In this document: one piece after another, positions 1-9,851 of the stretch | Layout of the letters: each line of letters begins with the position of its first letter | Position numbering within the stretch: the first letter of the stretch is position 1 | DNA from: Agaribacterium haliotis | Lineage (GTDB): Bacteria; Pseudomonadota; Gammaproteobacteria; Pseudomonadales; Cellvibrionaceae | Length of the DNA stretch: 64,000 nt | Direction of reading: 5' to 3' | NCBI RefSeq assembly: GCF_002312815.1 | Contig: NZ_NKQJ01000001.1 | Location: 558,126-622,125 of the forward strand | Translations under genes and position numbers: made by a program | Notes under the pieces: model-generated | Databases searched by the model: none | What the model was told of the DNA's origin: nothing | Seen by the model: the letters and a program-made list of their open reading frames with translations, nothing else

Positions 1-930
1 GACAACGGTTTTGACTCCGACCGGCAACAAGCTGCGGCCCTTATCTCTGAGCACGCGGACAGCGCCATCGTCGAGAATCAACACCCCGCGACTTTGCAGC
101 TGACCCGCCAGCCAGCGCTTGCGCGCAGCCAGCGGTTGTTGTGACGCATATAGCAAGGTGCCGATCATGGCGCCCTGCGCAAGCTCTAAGATTGCGTTGT
201 CGACGCGGCCGCCGACAATAATGGTATCGGCGCCGGAGCGAGCTGCCAGGCGCGCAGCACGCACCTTACTGACCATGCCCCCGCGCCCGAGCAATGAGCT
301 CGAACCGGCCATCTGATCCAACTCAGGATCGTGAGCCGAGCGCTCATATATAATCTGCGCCAAGGCATTTTGGCGCGGATCACTGTCGTACATCGCCTCC
401 TGGTCCGTCAGAATGCACAGTGTATCGGCCTCAAGCAAGTTGGCCACCAGCGCACCGAGCGTATCGTTGTCACCAAAGCGAATTTCGTCAGTCACCACCG
501 TGTCATTCTCATTAATGATCGGCACAACGCCCATCGAACACAGTGTGCGGATGGTAGAGCGCGCATTTAAATAGCGCTGACGACTGCCAAGATCATCGTG
601 ATCTAACAAGATCTGCGCGGTTTTTAAGTTGTAGCGCGCAAACGCCTGCTCGTAAGCCTGCACCAACACACTCTGCCCCACCGCCGCACACGCTTGCTGC
701 TCGTGAATTGTTTTGGGTCGAGTGTCAAAACCAAGGCGAGTCATACCAGCGGCTACAGCGCCAGAGCTGACAATCACCACCTCATAACCGCGCTTTGTCA
801 GTGCGGCCACCTGCCTTACCCACTCGGTAATAGCACTACTATCGAGCCCCTTGCCATCGTTGGTCAGCAGCGCGCTGCCAATTTTCACCACCCAGCGGCG
901 GCTCTGTTTAATTTGATTGCGTCTAGACAT
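1..930 (-). CDS. proB: Glutamate 5-kinase, 3'-truncated by the window edge
   Basis: Phosphorylates L-glutamate to gamma-glutamyl phosphate, the first step of proline synthesis in the cytoplasm. The visible 310 residues hold an amino acid kinase fold: an early KIGSALL strand (residues 16-22), VSSGAVAAG (54-62), and the IINENDTV and [10 protein letters not shown] stretches (138-160) typical of the nucleotide and glutamate sites. The reading frame is open to base 1, and the remaining C-terminal part (most of the PUA domain expected in a protein of about 370 residues) lies outside. The ATG at 930 gives the usual short basic N-terminus. It is the last visible gene of the rplU-rpmA-obgE-proB run, 80 bases after obgE, an order common in Pseudomonas relatives. 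Confidence 0.95.
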   Translation of the reverse strand, partial: MSRRNQIKQSRRWVVKIGSALLTNDGKGLDSSAITEWVRQVAALTKRGYEVVIVSSGAVAAGMTRLGFDTRPKTIHEQQACAAVGQSVLVQAYEQAFARYNLKTAQILLDHDDLGSRQRYLNARSTIRTLCSMGVVPIINENDTVVTDEIRFGDNDTLGALVANLLEADTLCILTDQEAMYDSDPRQNALAQIIYERSAHDPELDQMAGSSSLLGRGGMVSKVRAARLAARSGADTIIVGGRVDNAILELAQGAMIGTLLYASQQPLAARKRWLAGQLQSRGVLILDDGAVRVLRDKGRSLLPVGVKTVV

Positions 931-1010
931 TCGCCCAGCTATTCCATGTACTGCTGTATCAATTCGAAAAACACACCTGAAGGCGCCGGCACCAGCCGGC
1001 GACAAAAACG

Positions 1011-2198
<1,188 letters not shown>

Positions 2199-2300
2199 TT
2201 AATCTACCTCGCTCCCACCGGAGCCAAATGTCAGGCAACACACCCGAACATACTAACGAACCCTTAACACGACCACCACGGGTGGCGCAAAGTCGACCCC

Positions 2301-2488
2301 GCAGGAGCAAAAAACTTCTGCCACATCCTGTGCATATGCACTCCTTCGCTTCCTTGCGACCGCGCTATACGAGCGCCAGGGATGACGCGAATGCCGACGC
2401 TGCAGGAGCAAAAAGCTTCGGCCGCATCCTGTGCATATGCACTCCTTCGCTTCCTTGCGACCGCGCTATACCGCACATCCTGTGCATA
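2301..2488. repeat. 101-bp tandem repeat (two 70-bp copies plus a short third)
   Basis: A 70-base segment at 2301-2370 recurs nearly exactly at 2402-2471, and the first bases of the CACATCCTGTGCATA block recur again at 2474-2488, giving a period of 101 bases. Each full copy carries the palindrome GAGTGCATATGCACTC-like core (GTGCATATGCAC exact). The 31-base spacer contains GCCAGGGATGACGC. The block fills the gap between the rpmA terminator and obgE. It looks like a dispersed intergenic repeat type, not a gene; no convincing reading frame with a ribosome-binding site crosses it. Confidence 0.85.
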
Positions 2489-2490
2489 AA

Positions 2491-2522
2491 AAAAGCCCCT
2501 CGACCGAAGCAGAGGGGCTTTT
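2491..2522 (-). terminator. Rho-independent terminator after rpmA
   Basis: An 11-bp perfect stem, AAAAGCCCCTC with GAGGGGCTTTT, around a 10-base loop. On the minus strand it is followed by a run of seven T. It lies just downstream of rpmA and would end the short rplU-rpmA transcript, with obgE expression depending on read-through or a separate promoter. Confidence 0.9.
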
Positions 2523-2544
2523 CAGAAAGAAGGGCTAGGGCAAA

Positions 2545-2802
2545 TTAGGCAGCAACAATGCTTACAAACTTGCGCTTAGGAAGACCTTTTTCTTCAAATT
2601 TTACAACACCGCCTGCTTTGGCAAACAAGGTATGGTCTTTGCCGATACCTACATTTTCACCAGCGTGGAATTTAGTGCCGCGCTGACGAACGATGATGCT
2701 ACCAGCCGCTACTTCCTGACCGCCAAAACGCTTAACACCAAGGCGTTTACTTTCCGAATCGCGGCCGTTACGAGTACTACCACCAGCTTTTTTGTGAGCC
2801 AT
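2545..2802 (-). CDS. rpmA: 50S ribosomal protein L27
   Basis: Ribosomal protein of the 50S peptidyl transferase region. The start [19 protein letters not shown] is the canonical bacterial L27 N-terminus without the cleavable extension seen in Firmicutes. Length 85 residues is normal. It sits 14 bases after rplU in the same operon. Confidence 0.99.
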   Translation of the reverse strand: MAHKKAGGSTRNGRDSESKRLGVKRFGGQEVAAGSIIVRQRGTKFHAGENVGIGKDHTLFAKAGGVVKFEEKGLPKRKFVSIVAA

Positions 2803-2816
2803 GACTTATCTCCAAA

Positions 2817-3128
2817 TTAACCTTTGATACCAGTGATTTTCACTTCAGTGAACCACTGACGATGACCTTGACGCTTCATGCTGTGCTTGCGACGACGGAA
2901 CTTGATAATCGTTACCTTTTCCGCACGACCGTGCTTAACAACTTCGGCTTCTACCGTAGCGCCTTCAACAACTGGGGCACCAATTTTAACGTCGGCACCG
3001 GCACCCACCATCAACACTTGGTCAAAAGCGATAGTCTTACCAGTTTCTTCTTCAATCTTTTCCAGACGAAGGACTTCGCCTTCTTCTACGCGGTGCTGCT
3101 TGCCACCGCTTACAAATACTGCGTACAT
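2817..3128 (-). CDS. rplU: 50S ribosomal protein L21
   Basis: Ribosomal protein binding 23S r[21 protein letters not shown] is the classical L21 start, and the basic [16 protein letters not shown] stretch near the C-terminus (about residues 76-91) is the conserved rRNA-binding signature. Length 103 residues is exactly typical. First gene of the rplU-rpmA-obgE-proB operon; its probable promoter is at 3262-3290. Confidence 0.99.
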   Translation of the reverse strand: MYAVFVSGGKQHRVEEGEVLRLEKIEEETGKTIAFDQVLMVGAGADVKIGAPVVEGATVEAEVVKHGRAEKVTIIKFRRRKHSMKRQGHRQWFTEVKITGIKG

Positions 3129-3261
3129 TTAAGTATGCTCCAATGCAAAACGCGAATGGACGACACGAAGCAGGCGAACCCGTTAGGTTCTATGCCATTT
3201 TTGAGCTTGTGCTCGCTTGCGGCGTTGTTCAATCCCGAGCCAATGAGGCCAAGGGGCGCGC

Positions 3262-3290
3262 ATTCTACTAAAAGCCCGTTTTTTGCGCAA
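3262..3290 (-). promoter_or_regulatory. Probable sigma-70 promoter of rplU
   Basis: On the minus strand, TTGCGC (3290-3285) and TAGAAT (3267-3262) are separated by 17 bases. Transcription would start near 3255, giving a leader of about 125 bases before rplU. Called by eye from consensus match and position. Confidence 0.6.
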
Positions 3291-3437
3291 GCTTTGTCGC
3301 AAGCCTGTATTTGAGGAGTCAGCCGACAACCAATATACGTTCTTTATTCGAAGCTCCCGGATATTCAGCTCGTAAGATTAAACAATCGAAGCTCCAATTC
3401 CCTCCCACCTATCAAGAAAACCGAGGAATGGCTCATT

Positions 3438-3569
3438 GGTAGCTTTTCACTGCGCAGGAGGGTTGAGCGGGTATCTGCCGCAGGGATGCGGCGGCTAAGC
3501 GCCCAAGGATGGGTTCACAGCGCCCCGCGATGCCCACCTCCGCAGTGAAAAGCGGAAATAGAAGCACCA
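3438..3569. repeat. Palindromic dispersed element, copy 1
   Basis: A long inverted repeat (arms about 3442-3462 and 3532-3552, roughly 18 of 21 bases complementary, beginning GCTTTTCACTGCG) encloses a core containing GCGGGTATCTGCCGCAGGGA and AAGGATGGGTTCAC. Inside the core, GCCGC and GCGGC form a small hairpin. The same core, plus the edge motifs GGTAGC and GAAGCACC, occurs at 32253-32366 with different arm sequences. It lies between divergent rplU and ispB. No gene is seen in 3129-3651. Confidence 0.85.
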
Positions 3570-3583
3570 AACCAAGGCTGTTC

Positions 3584-3612
3584 TTGACTTACAGCCCACT
3601 GCCCCCTAGCAT
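3584..3612 (+). promoter_or_regulatory. Probable promoter of ispB
   Basis: TTGACT (3584-3589), 17-base spacer, TAGCAT (3607-3612). A transcript would start near 3619, about 33 bases before the ATG chosen for ispB at 3652. An alternative TTG start at 3625 would leave almost no leader, so this promoter also supports the ATG start. Confidence 0.5.
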
Positions 3613-3651
3613 CCATGCTCAATTTTGGGACCCATCAAGATAAGGCCATCT

Positions 3652-4626
3652 ATGTTGCCCTTCCTGGAAGCCGTGCAGCCAGAACTGGAGCGCGTCAACC
3701 AAACCATTCTTAAGCGCCTCTACTCCGAAGAACCTCTCGTTGAAGATATCGGCAATCACCTCATTAATGCCGGCGGCAAGCGCCTTCGCCCAATACTGGT
3801 TTTAATGTGTGCCCGCGCACTCGGCTACAGCGGCGACAAACACTATGAACTAGCAGCCGTTATCGAGTTTATTCACAGCGCCACCCTACTTCACGACGAC
3901 GTTGTTGATGTCAGCGAGTTGCGCCGGGGCAGGCCAACGGCCAACGCAAAGTGGGGCAATGCCCCGAGTGTTTTAGTCGGCGACTTTCTCTACAGCCGGG
4001 CCTTTCAAATGATGGTTGCAGTTGGCAGCATGGATATTATGAATACCCTCTCCAACACGACCAATACCATTGCCGAAGGCGAAGTGCAGCAGCTCGCCAA
4101 CGCTCGCAAGTCAGATTTAAGCGAAGAAGCTTACCGCAAGGTTATCTACAAGAAGACCGCCGCACTCTTCGAGGCCGCCTGCGAATGTGGCGCCAGTGTT
4201 GCCGCTGACGAAAATGCTGAAGTTGATGCATATCGCAATTCTTTAAAGCAGTTTGGCTATCATCTCGGCCTAGCTTTCCAGCTGATGGACGACCTGCTTG
4301 ATTACGATGGCGACGCCGAAGCTCTGGGCAAAAACGTAGGCGACGATCTCGCCGAGGGCAAAAGCACTCTGCCGGTGATATACGCCCTTGCGCACAGTGG
4401 CGAAGCGGATGCTCAACTGATTCGCGAAGCCATTAGCAGCGCCGATCTCAGCAAACTCGACGACATCATCAAGCTGGTCAAACAAAGCGGTGGCCTCGAC
4501 TACACTCGTCGCGCAGCCTGCCATCACGCAGAGCAAGCTATTGAACACTTGCAGCAAGTGCCCGAGTCCAACTGGCGCCAAAGCCTTATTGAACTCACCC
4601 GCTTTGCTGTGGAGCGCGCCTATTAA
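3652..4626 (+). CDS. ispB: Octaprenyl/polyprenyl diphosphate synthase
   Basis: Elongates farnesyl diphosphate with isopentenyl units to make the ubiquinone side chain. The trans-prenyltransferase signatures are present: GGKRLRP (41-47), the first Asp-rich motif DDVVD (82-86) followed by RRGRPTAN, and the second motif in FQLMDDLLDYDGD (about 207-219). Length is 324 residues from the ATG at 3652, which has AAGG upstream and matches the MxPF-type N-terminus of Pseudomonas homologues; an in-frame TTG at 3625 is less likely. It is divergent from rplU, the standard gammaproteobacterial arrangement. Confidence 0.96.
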   Translation: MLPFLEAVQPELERVNQTILKRLYSEEPLVEDIGNHLINAGGKRLRPILVLMCARALGYSGDKHYELAAVIEFIHSATLLHDDVVDVSELRRGRPTANAKWGNAPSVLVGDFLYSRAFQMMVAVGSMDIMNTLSNTTNTIAEGEVQQLANARKSDLSEEAYRKVIYKKTAALFEAACECGASVAADENAEVDAYRNSLKQFGYHLGLAFQLMDDLLDYDGDAEALGKNVGDDLAEGKSTLPVIYALAHSGEADAQLIREAISSADLSKLDDIIKLVKQSGGLDYTRRAACHHAEQAIEHLQQVPESNWRQSLIELTRFAVERAY

Positions 4627-4679
4627 CAGCATTTAAGTTAGCAGGCGCAACGGAAACCCCACTTCAGGAATGCATATAT

Positions 4680-6317
4680 ATGTCTGTACAGATCACTGAC
4701 CTTTACGATAACTGGGCCGAACTCACACAACACGCCGAGCAATGGAAAAGCCGCAGCCTGAAACAAGCCTTTGCCGAAGACAGCAATCGCGCCGAGCGTT
4801 ACAGCACCGCCGCTGCAGGCCTTGAGTTCGACTACAGCAAAAACCACATCGACGACAAAACCCTGGAGCTGCTGCTTGGGCTGGCCGAAAAAGCCGACCT
4901 GCAAGGCGCCATTAAACGCCTTTTGCGCGGCGATCACGTCAACAACACCGAAGACCGCCCCGCCCTGCACAGCGCACTGCGCTTTGAAGGCGAAGCACAA
5001 AGCAACGAACAAAAAGAAGTCGCCGCCGCACTCGAAAAAATGGGCAAACTTGTACAGCGTGTGCACAGTGGTGAGTGGCTCGGCCACACAGGCAAACGCA
5101 TCACCGACGTTGTCAATATCGGCATCGGCGGCTCCGACCTCGGCCCGCGCATGGTGACCAAAGCCCTGACGCCTTATCACACTGGTGATGTAAAGGTTCA
5201 CTTCGTTGCCAATATCGACGGTGCCGAAATCAACGACCTTTTCAGCCAGGTCAATGCTGAAAGCACCCTGTGGATTGTCGCCTCTAAATCCTTCTCCACC
5301 CTCGAGACCCTCGAAAACGCCCTGACTGCCCGCCGCTGGATGCTGGCGCAAGGCTGCGCCGAAGGCGATCTGCCCAAGCACTTTGTGGCGATTTCTTCCA
5401 AGGTCGACAAAGCCATCGAGTTTGGCATGGACGCAGACAACGTATTCCCGATGTGGGACTGGGTCGGCGGCCGCTACAGCCTGTGGTCGGCGATTGGCAT
5501 GCCGATCGCCTTTGCCGTGGGCATGGACAACTTTAACAAGCTCCGCGCCGGCGCCGCCCGCCTCGACAGCCATTTCGCCGAAGCCCCGCTCGACAAAAAC
5601 ATTCCCGCGCTGATGGGGCTATTGATGTTCTGGTACAGCAGCGTGCTCGGCGCAGACAACCAGGCCGTATTACCTTACGCCAACCACCTGCAACTGCTGC
5701 CAAACTATCTGCAGCAGCTCGAAATGGAAAGTAACGGCAAGAGTGTCAACAAAAGCGGCCAGCGCATTAACTACCAGACCGGCTCCGTCGTCTGGGGCAC
5801 CGAAGGCACCAACGGCCAGCACAGTTTTCACCAGCTGCTACACCAGGGCAATGTGCTGACGCCAATTGACTTTATCGCCCCAATGAAAGCCCAACACGAT
5901 CTTGCCCACCAGCAAAAATACCTGATTGCCAACTGCATCGCCCAGAGTCAGGCACTGATGGAGGGGCGCGACCTCGAGGCCTCGAAGGCCGAACTTCGCG
6001 CCCAGGGTGTCGCCGAAAGTGAAATCGATGCTCTGGCCGAGCACAAAGTTCACCCGGGCAACCGCCCGAGCAGCACCATTGTTGTCGAAGAACTCAGTCC
6101 GGAGACCCTCGGCGCACTGATTGCCGCTTACGAACACAAGGTCTACACCCTCGGTGTGCTTTGGAACATTAACAGCTTTGACCAGTGGGGCGTTGAACTC
6201 GGCAAGCTGCTCGGCACTAATGTCGCCAACGCCATGGAGACCACGGATGTGCCCGCAGACTGGGACAGCTCAACCCAAAAACTAATCAAGCGTTTTTTGC
6301 AGGCAAACAACGCCTAA
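4680..6317 (+). CDS. pgi: Glucose-6-phosphate isomerase
   Basis: Interconverts glucose 6-phosphate and fructose 6-phosphate. The family signature blocks are present: NIGIGGSDLGPRM (about 146-158), SKSFSTLETLENA, the catalytic region around ESNGKSVNKSG (about 349-360), and GTEGTNGQHSFHQLLHQG containing the catalytic His. Length 545 residues is close to the 549 of E. coli Pgi. It begins 54 bases after ispB, apparently as its own unit, and ends at a hairpin at 6339-6364. Together with cpsG/manB and galU nearby it supplies hexose phosphates for surface polysaccharide. Confidence 0.98.
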   Translation: MSVQITDLYDNWAELTQHAEQWKSRSLKQAFAEDSNRAERYSTAAAGLEFDYSKNHIDDKTLELLLGLAEKADLQGAIKRLLRGDHVNNTEDRPALHSALRFEGEAQSNEQKEVAAALEKMGKLVQRVHSGEWLGHTGKRITDVVNIGIGGSDLGPRMVTKALTPYHTGDVKVHFVANIDGAEINDLFSQVNAESTLWIVASKSFSTLETLENALTARRWMLAQGCAEGDLPKHFVAISSKVDKAIEFGMDADNVFPMWDWVGGRYSLWSAIGMPIAFAVGMDNFNKLRAGAARLDSHFAEAPLDKNIPALMGLLMFWYSSVLGADNQAVLPYANHLQLLPNYLQQLEMESNGKSVNKSGQRINYQTGSVVWGTEGTNGQHSFHQLLHQGNVLTPIDFIAPMKAQHDLAHQQKYLIANCIAQSQALMEGRDLEASKAELRAQGVAESEIDALAEHKVHPGNRPSSTIVVEELSPETLGALIAAYEHKVYTLGVLWNINSFDQWGVELGKLLGTNVANAMETTDVPADWDSSTQKLIKRFLQANNA

Positions 6318-6338
6318 TACGATTTAAATCACGAACTG

Positions 6339-6364
6339 CTTAAGCCCGCTTACGCGGGTTTAAG
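6339..6364 (+). terminator. Hairpin terminator after pgi
   Basis: CTTAAGCCCGC and GCGGGTTTAAG form an 11-bp stem (one G-T pair) with a TTAC loop, 22 bases after the pgi stop. The T-tract is weak, so termination may be partial. Confidence 0.6.
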
Positions 6365-6437
6365 TGGTTGCAACAAGCAAGCACCACCCCCTGCAGAACA
6401 AACTATACTTTTTGAGCCTTAATATTCAAAAAGTACC

Positions 6438-7385
6438 ATGCAAACACACCCGTTTATTGTCGCCCTCGCACTGCCGCTAATACTCTGCGTAATGCACAGC
6501 AGCAACGCAGAAGACAACAGCCTGCGCGAGGTACGCATCGCCGCATCGGGCAATATCGCCAGCGAATTTAACCTGCTGAGTAAAAAAAAGCGCTGCGGCG
6601 ACGACAAACTGCTCGACAAACACAACTTTACCCGCGGCACGATAGAGCTTGTCCTTATCTGTCGAGCCCTAAAAGCCGCGGGCAGCAGAGCCTTACTCCA
6701 CGTCGTACCTAGCCCCAACTACGGCCGCGCGCTGCGTATGACAGAGATCGGCGAAGTTGATATGAGCGCTGAAACAGCGTGGATTTTCGACATCCATGAA
6801 GACCTACTGCACAAAAGCAACGAGCTCATCGCGTGGGGAGGCTTCGAAAAAGGCCTCTACACCAGACTTGACCACCCCCTGCTAAACACCCCCATCGACA
6901 AATTGGACATCAGCCAGTATCGCGGCGTCACCATTCGCGGCTGGCACTCAGATTGGCAGGCACTTAGCGCCATTACCGCTCAAATATATAGCGCTACGCG
7001 ACATGACTCACCATTTAAAATGCTTGAGGCCGGACGAGCGGATTTCATCCTGATGAATTTTAGCAATAGAAAAGATCTGGCCGTGGTGCGCGCGGACGTG
7101 AAAATGAAACCCATCCCCGGAGTTAAAGTGAAGCTGCCGGGCGCACGCCACTATGTCACCAGCCGCCAAAGCAGCAAGGGGAAAAAACTGCAAAACCTGC
7201 TTAACCTCGGCCTGGAGAAGCTCAAACAAAACGGCGAGCTACAACGGCTATTGACCCACGCCGGCGTGAATATCAAACAAACAAGAGACTGGAAAATACT
7301 CAACAAAACATCATTTGAGCAGGCAAAAAAACTTCACCTTCGCCACCAAGAGCGCCTCGACAAAAAAGCAGAGCAAAACCAATAA
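6438..7385 (+). CDS. Periplasmic solute-binding-like protein (type 2 PBP fold)
   Basis: A 315-residue exported protein. The N-terminus MQTHPFIVALALPLILC... followed by SSNAEDN fits a Sec signal peptide cleaved near residue 25. The mature part resembles extracellular solute-binding proteins of the type 2 fold: an early beta strand EVRIAASG, a stretch describing substrate-site approach (PSPNYGRALRMTEIGEVDMS), GVTIRGWHSDWQ, and a late GLEKLKQNGELQRLL helix common in ABC-family binding proteins. No permease or ATPase adjoins, so it may be an orphan sensor or scavenger. The ligand is unknown; assignment of fold is inference from pattern. Confidence 0.6.
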   Translation: MQTHPFIVALALPLILCVMHSSNAEDNSLREVRIAASGNIASEFNLLSKKKRCGDDKLLDKHNFTRGTIELVLICRALKAAGSRALLHVVPSPNYGRALRMTEIGEVDMSAETAWIFDIHEDLLHKSNELIAWGGFEKGLYTRLDHPLLNTPIDKLDISQYRGVTIRGWHSDWQALSAITAQIYSATRHDSPFKMLEAGRADFILMNFSNRKDLAVVRADVKMKPIPGVKVKLPGARHYVTSRQSSKGKKLQNLLNLGLEKLKQNGELQRLLTHAGVNIKQTRDWKILNKTSFEQAKKLHLRHQERLDKKAEQNQ

Positions 7386-7394
7386 ACGAAAACA

Positions 7395-7414
7395 AAGCCC
7401 GCGTTAGCGGGCTT
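7395..7414. terminator. Bidirectional terminator
   Basis: AAGCCCGC and GCGGGCTT form an 8-bp stem with a GTTA loop between the convergent binding-protein gene and cpsG. Flanking A-rich and T-rich bases are short. Confidence 0.65.
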
Positions 7415-7450
7415 AGAAAAATAGGTTAAAAAGGATATTCACAACGCAAG

Positions 7451-8818
7451 CTAACAAACGTCAAAAGCCTTGATCAATTCGAGCATTTGCTCGGTCTTCT
7501 GCTTCATCAGCGCCTCATCCGCGCGCGACTCAACATTCAACCGCAGCACAGGCTCAGTGCTGGACATACGCAAATTAAAACGCCAAGCATCAAAACTCAT
7601 CGACAGGCCATCGACCTTTTCAACCGTTTTTGCCTCTGTGGCAAAGTGCGCTTCCATTTTTTCAATAATCGCCGCCGCATCGCCAACCGTGTCGTTTATC
7701 TCGCCGCTACAAGGGAAAGCCTTCATGCGCTCGCCGACCAATTCACTCAAACTTTTACCGCTGCGGCTCATCAACTCAAGCACCAGCAACCACGGAATAT
7801 TGCCGTTGTCGCAGTAGGCAAAGTCACGAAAATAATGATGTGCGCTCATTTCTCCGCCGTAGGGCGCATCTTCAAGGCGCATGCGCTCTTTGATAAAGGC
7901 GTGACCGGTTTTACTCTCGACAGGCTGACCGCCTGCGCGCGTGACAATATCAACGGTATTCCAGGTCAGACGCGGGTCGTGCACAATTTTGGCCCCGGGA
8001 TATTTAGCCAAAAACGACTCGGCCAGCAAACCAACAACGTAATAACCTTCGATAAAATCGCCGTTTTCATCAAAGAAAAAACAGCGATCAAAATCTCCGT
8101 CCCAGGCGATGCCAACATCTGCGCCGTGCTGGCGCACCGCATCGATTGTATCTTGACGCATTTCCGGCAACAGCGGATTGGGAATACCATTGGGGAAGTT
8201 ACCGTCGGCCTGGTGATGCACCTTGACCAACTCAAAAGGCAGATGCGGCTCAAGCCCGTCTACAACAGCACCAACACCGCCGTTGCCGGCGTTCACCACC
8301 GCCTTTAATGGCTTGAGCGCGGAGGTATCGACATATGAAAGCAAGTGCTGAATATAGGCCGGGCGGTTATCTACGCGCTCAACCGAACCTTTAATCTCGG
8401 CAGGCTTAAACTCTGCCGCCTCGGCCATCGCCTTAATTTCATTTAAGCCCGTATCGCCCGAAATTGGCTTAGAGTTTTCGCGCACCAACTTCATACCGTT
8501 GTAATCCATTGGGTTGTGACTGGCCGTCACACAGATGCCGCCGTCGGCCTCAAAATGAAAAGTAGCGAAATAAACCTCTTCGGTGCCGCCCATGCCAATG
8601 TGAATAACATTAGCTCCGGCATCAGTAATGCCGTCAATCAGCGCCTCACACAGGCTTTCACTGGTTAAACGCACATCGTGCCCGACTACTATCGTCGATG
8701 CATTTAAAAACTCGGCTGTAGAACGACCAACGCGGTAAGCAACATCCTCATTTAACTGAGAAGGCACCTTACCGCGTATGTCGTAAGCCTTAAAACAAGT
8801 TATAGGCTCGTTATTCAT
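7451..8818 (-). CDS. cpsG: Phosphomannomutase (CpsG/ManB type)
   Basis: Interconverts mannose 6-phosphate and mannose 1-phosphate for GDP-sugar synthesis. The alpha-D-phosphohexomutase signature is clear: the phosphoserine loop [11 protein letters not shown] (about residues 98-108), the Mg site DGDFDR (about 238-243), the sugar loop [13 protein letters not shown], and the phosphate-binding [14 protein letters not shown] near the C-terminus. [11 protein letters not shown] at the N-terminus is characteristic of enterobacterial CpsG. 455 residues is normal. It follows galU by 13 bases in the same direction, so the two probably form an operon for exopolysaccharide or LPS precursors. Phosphoglucomutase side activity is possible. 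Confidence 0.93.
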   Translation of the reverse strand: MNNEPITCFKAYDIRGKVPSQLNEDVAYRVGRSTAEFLNASTIVVGHDVRLTSESLCEALIDGITDAGANVIHIGMGGTEEVYFATFHFEADGGICVTASHNPMDYNGMKLVRENSKPISGDTGLNEIKAMAEAAEFKPAEIKGSVERVDNRPAYIQHLLSYVDTSALKPLKAVVNAGNGGVGAVVDGLEPHLPFELVKVHHQADGNFPNGIPNPLLPEMRQDTIDAVRQHGADVGIAWDGDFDRCFFFDENGDFIEGYYVVGLLAESFLAKYPGAKIVHDPRLTWNTVDIVTRAGGQPVESKTGHAFIKERMRLEDAPYGGEMSAHHYFRDFAYCDNGNIPWLLVLELMSRSGKSLSELVGERMKAFPCSGEINDTVGDAAAIIEKMEAHFATEAKTVEKVDGLSMSFDAWRFNLRMSSTEPVLRLNVESRADEALMKQKTEQMLELIKAFDVC

Positions 8819-8831
8819 TAATTAATACTGC

Positions 8832-9653
8832 TTATTTTCCGTAGACATTTTCATAAACATAATTTGTCGCATCGACAAAACCACTGACCGCACCGCAGTC
8901 AAAACGCTGACCTTTAAACTTGTAAGCCAGCACACAGCCATCTTTGGCCTGCTGTAAAAGCGCATCGGTTAACTGCACTTCATCATTCTTACCGGGCGCG
9001 GTATTTTCGATAATATCAAAAATATCTGGGGTCAGAATGTAGCGGCCGATAATCGCGAGGTTGCTCGGTGCATCTTCCGGCGCCGGTTTTTCAACCATGT
9101 CATTCACCTGATAGATGCCGTCTTTCATTTGCTCGCCGGCAATTACACCAAACTTGCTGATATCTTCCTGAGGCACTTCCTGCACAGCAACAATACTGCA
9201 GCGGAACTGCTTGTACAGACGCACCATCTGGCTGAGCACTCCGTCATCGGCAACACATAAGTCATCCGACAATACCACCCCAAAAGGCTCGTTGCCGATC
9301 AAGCGCTTACCCTGCAAAATCGCATCGCCGAGGCCGGCCATAGATGGCTGACGCGTAAACGAAAACGAGCCTTTGGACATCACATCGCGAATGGAGGCCA
9401 GATACTCTTCTTTAGAAGAGCCGGCAATCTGGTGCTCAAGCTCGTAACTGACATCAAAGTGATCGGCAATGGCTCGCTTGCCGCGGCCGGTCACAAAGCC
9501 AATTTCGGTCAAGCCGGCCTCAATAGCCTCTTCAACACCGTATTGAACAAGCGGCTTATTCACAATAGGCAGCATCTCTTTAGGCATTGACTTAGTCGCA
9601 GGCAAAAAACGAGTACCGTAACCAGCAACAGGAAAAAGGCATTTCTTGATCAT
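8832..9653 (-). CDS. galU: UTP-glucose-1-phosphate uridylyltransferase
   Basis: Makes UDP-glucose from UTP and glucose 1-phosphate. The nucleotidyltransferase motif GYGTRFLPATKSMPKEMLP (about 11-29) is diagnostic, with VLSDDL at the metal site and EKP and KFKGQRFDCG later. The start is set at the ATG at 9653 (MIKKCLFPVAG) because AAGGA lies at proper distance before it; another in-frame ATG at 9662 lies inside that ribosome-binding site. 273 residues. First gene of a galU-cpsG pair. Confidence 0.95.
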   Translation of the reverse strand: MIKKCLFPVAGYGTRFLPATKSMPKEMLPIVNKPLVQYGVEEAIEAGLTEIGFVTGRGKRAIADHFDVSYELEHQIAGSSKEEYLASIRDVMSKGSFSFTRQPSMAGLGDAILQGKRLIGNEPFGVVLSDDLCVADDGVLSQMVRLYKQFRCSIVAVQEVPQEDISKFGVIAGEQMKDGIYQVNDMVEKPAPEDAPSNLAIIGRYILTPDIFDIIENTAPGKNDEVQLTDALLQQAKDGCVLAYKFKGQRFDCGAVSGFVDATNYVYENVYGK

Positions 9654-9770
9654 ATCGTACATCCTTAGTAGTTGAGCAAAGTAAGTCCAAGACGAATCAG
9701 ATGCACGGAATATACCACAGCAATATAAAAAAACCCGTGTTTACAATAAGATGAGCTGTATCGGGTCAAC

Positions 9771-9798
9771 TGGACAAGCGCTGCGAAGCCGTTAGAAT
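9771..9798 (+). promoter_or_regulatory. Probable promoter of fabA
   Basis: TGGACA (9771-9776), 16-base spacer, TAGAAT (9793-9798), about 55 bases before the fabA start. A TATAAT also occurs at 9831-9836 but would leave almost no leader. No clear FabR or DesT palindrome was recognised. Confidence 0.45.
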
Positions 9799-9851
9799 GT
9801 CGCATCCGTCGCGAGAGCGGCCATTAACCCTATAATCACAGATCAATTCCC

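Noticed and set aside
2301-2488. Small ORFs across the tandem repeat (both strands)
   Set aside because: Frames run through repeat and terminator with no ribosome-binding site, and their peptides merely repeat; treated as non-coding.
3438-3569. Integron attC site
   Set aside because: No GTTRRRY/RYYYAAC ends, no integrase or cassette genes, and the conserved part is the centre and not only the ends.
4638-5573. 311-residue minus-strand frame opposite pgi
   Set aside because: Shadow of pgi; Gly/Val/Phe-rich composition of an antisense frame with no ribosome-binding site.
9831-9836. TATAAT just before fabA as its main promoter
   Set aside because: Only 15 bases from the start codon and no -35 at 16-18 bases; the 9771-9798 promoter fits better.
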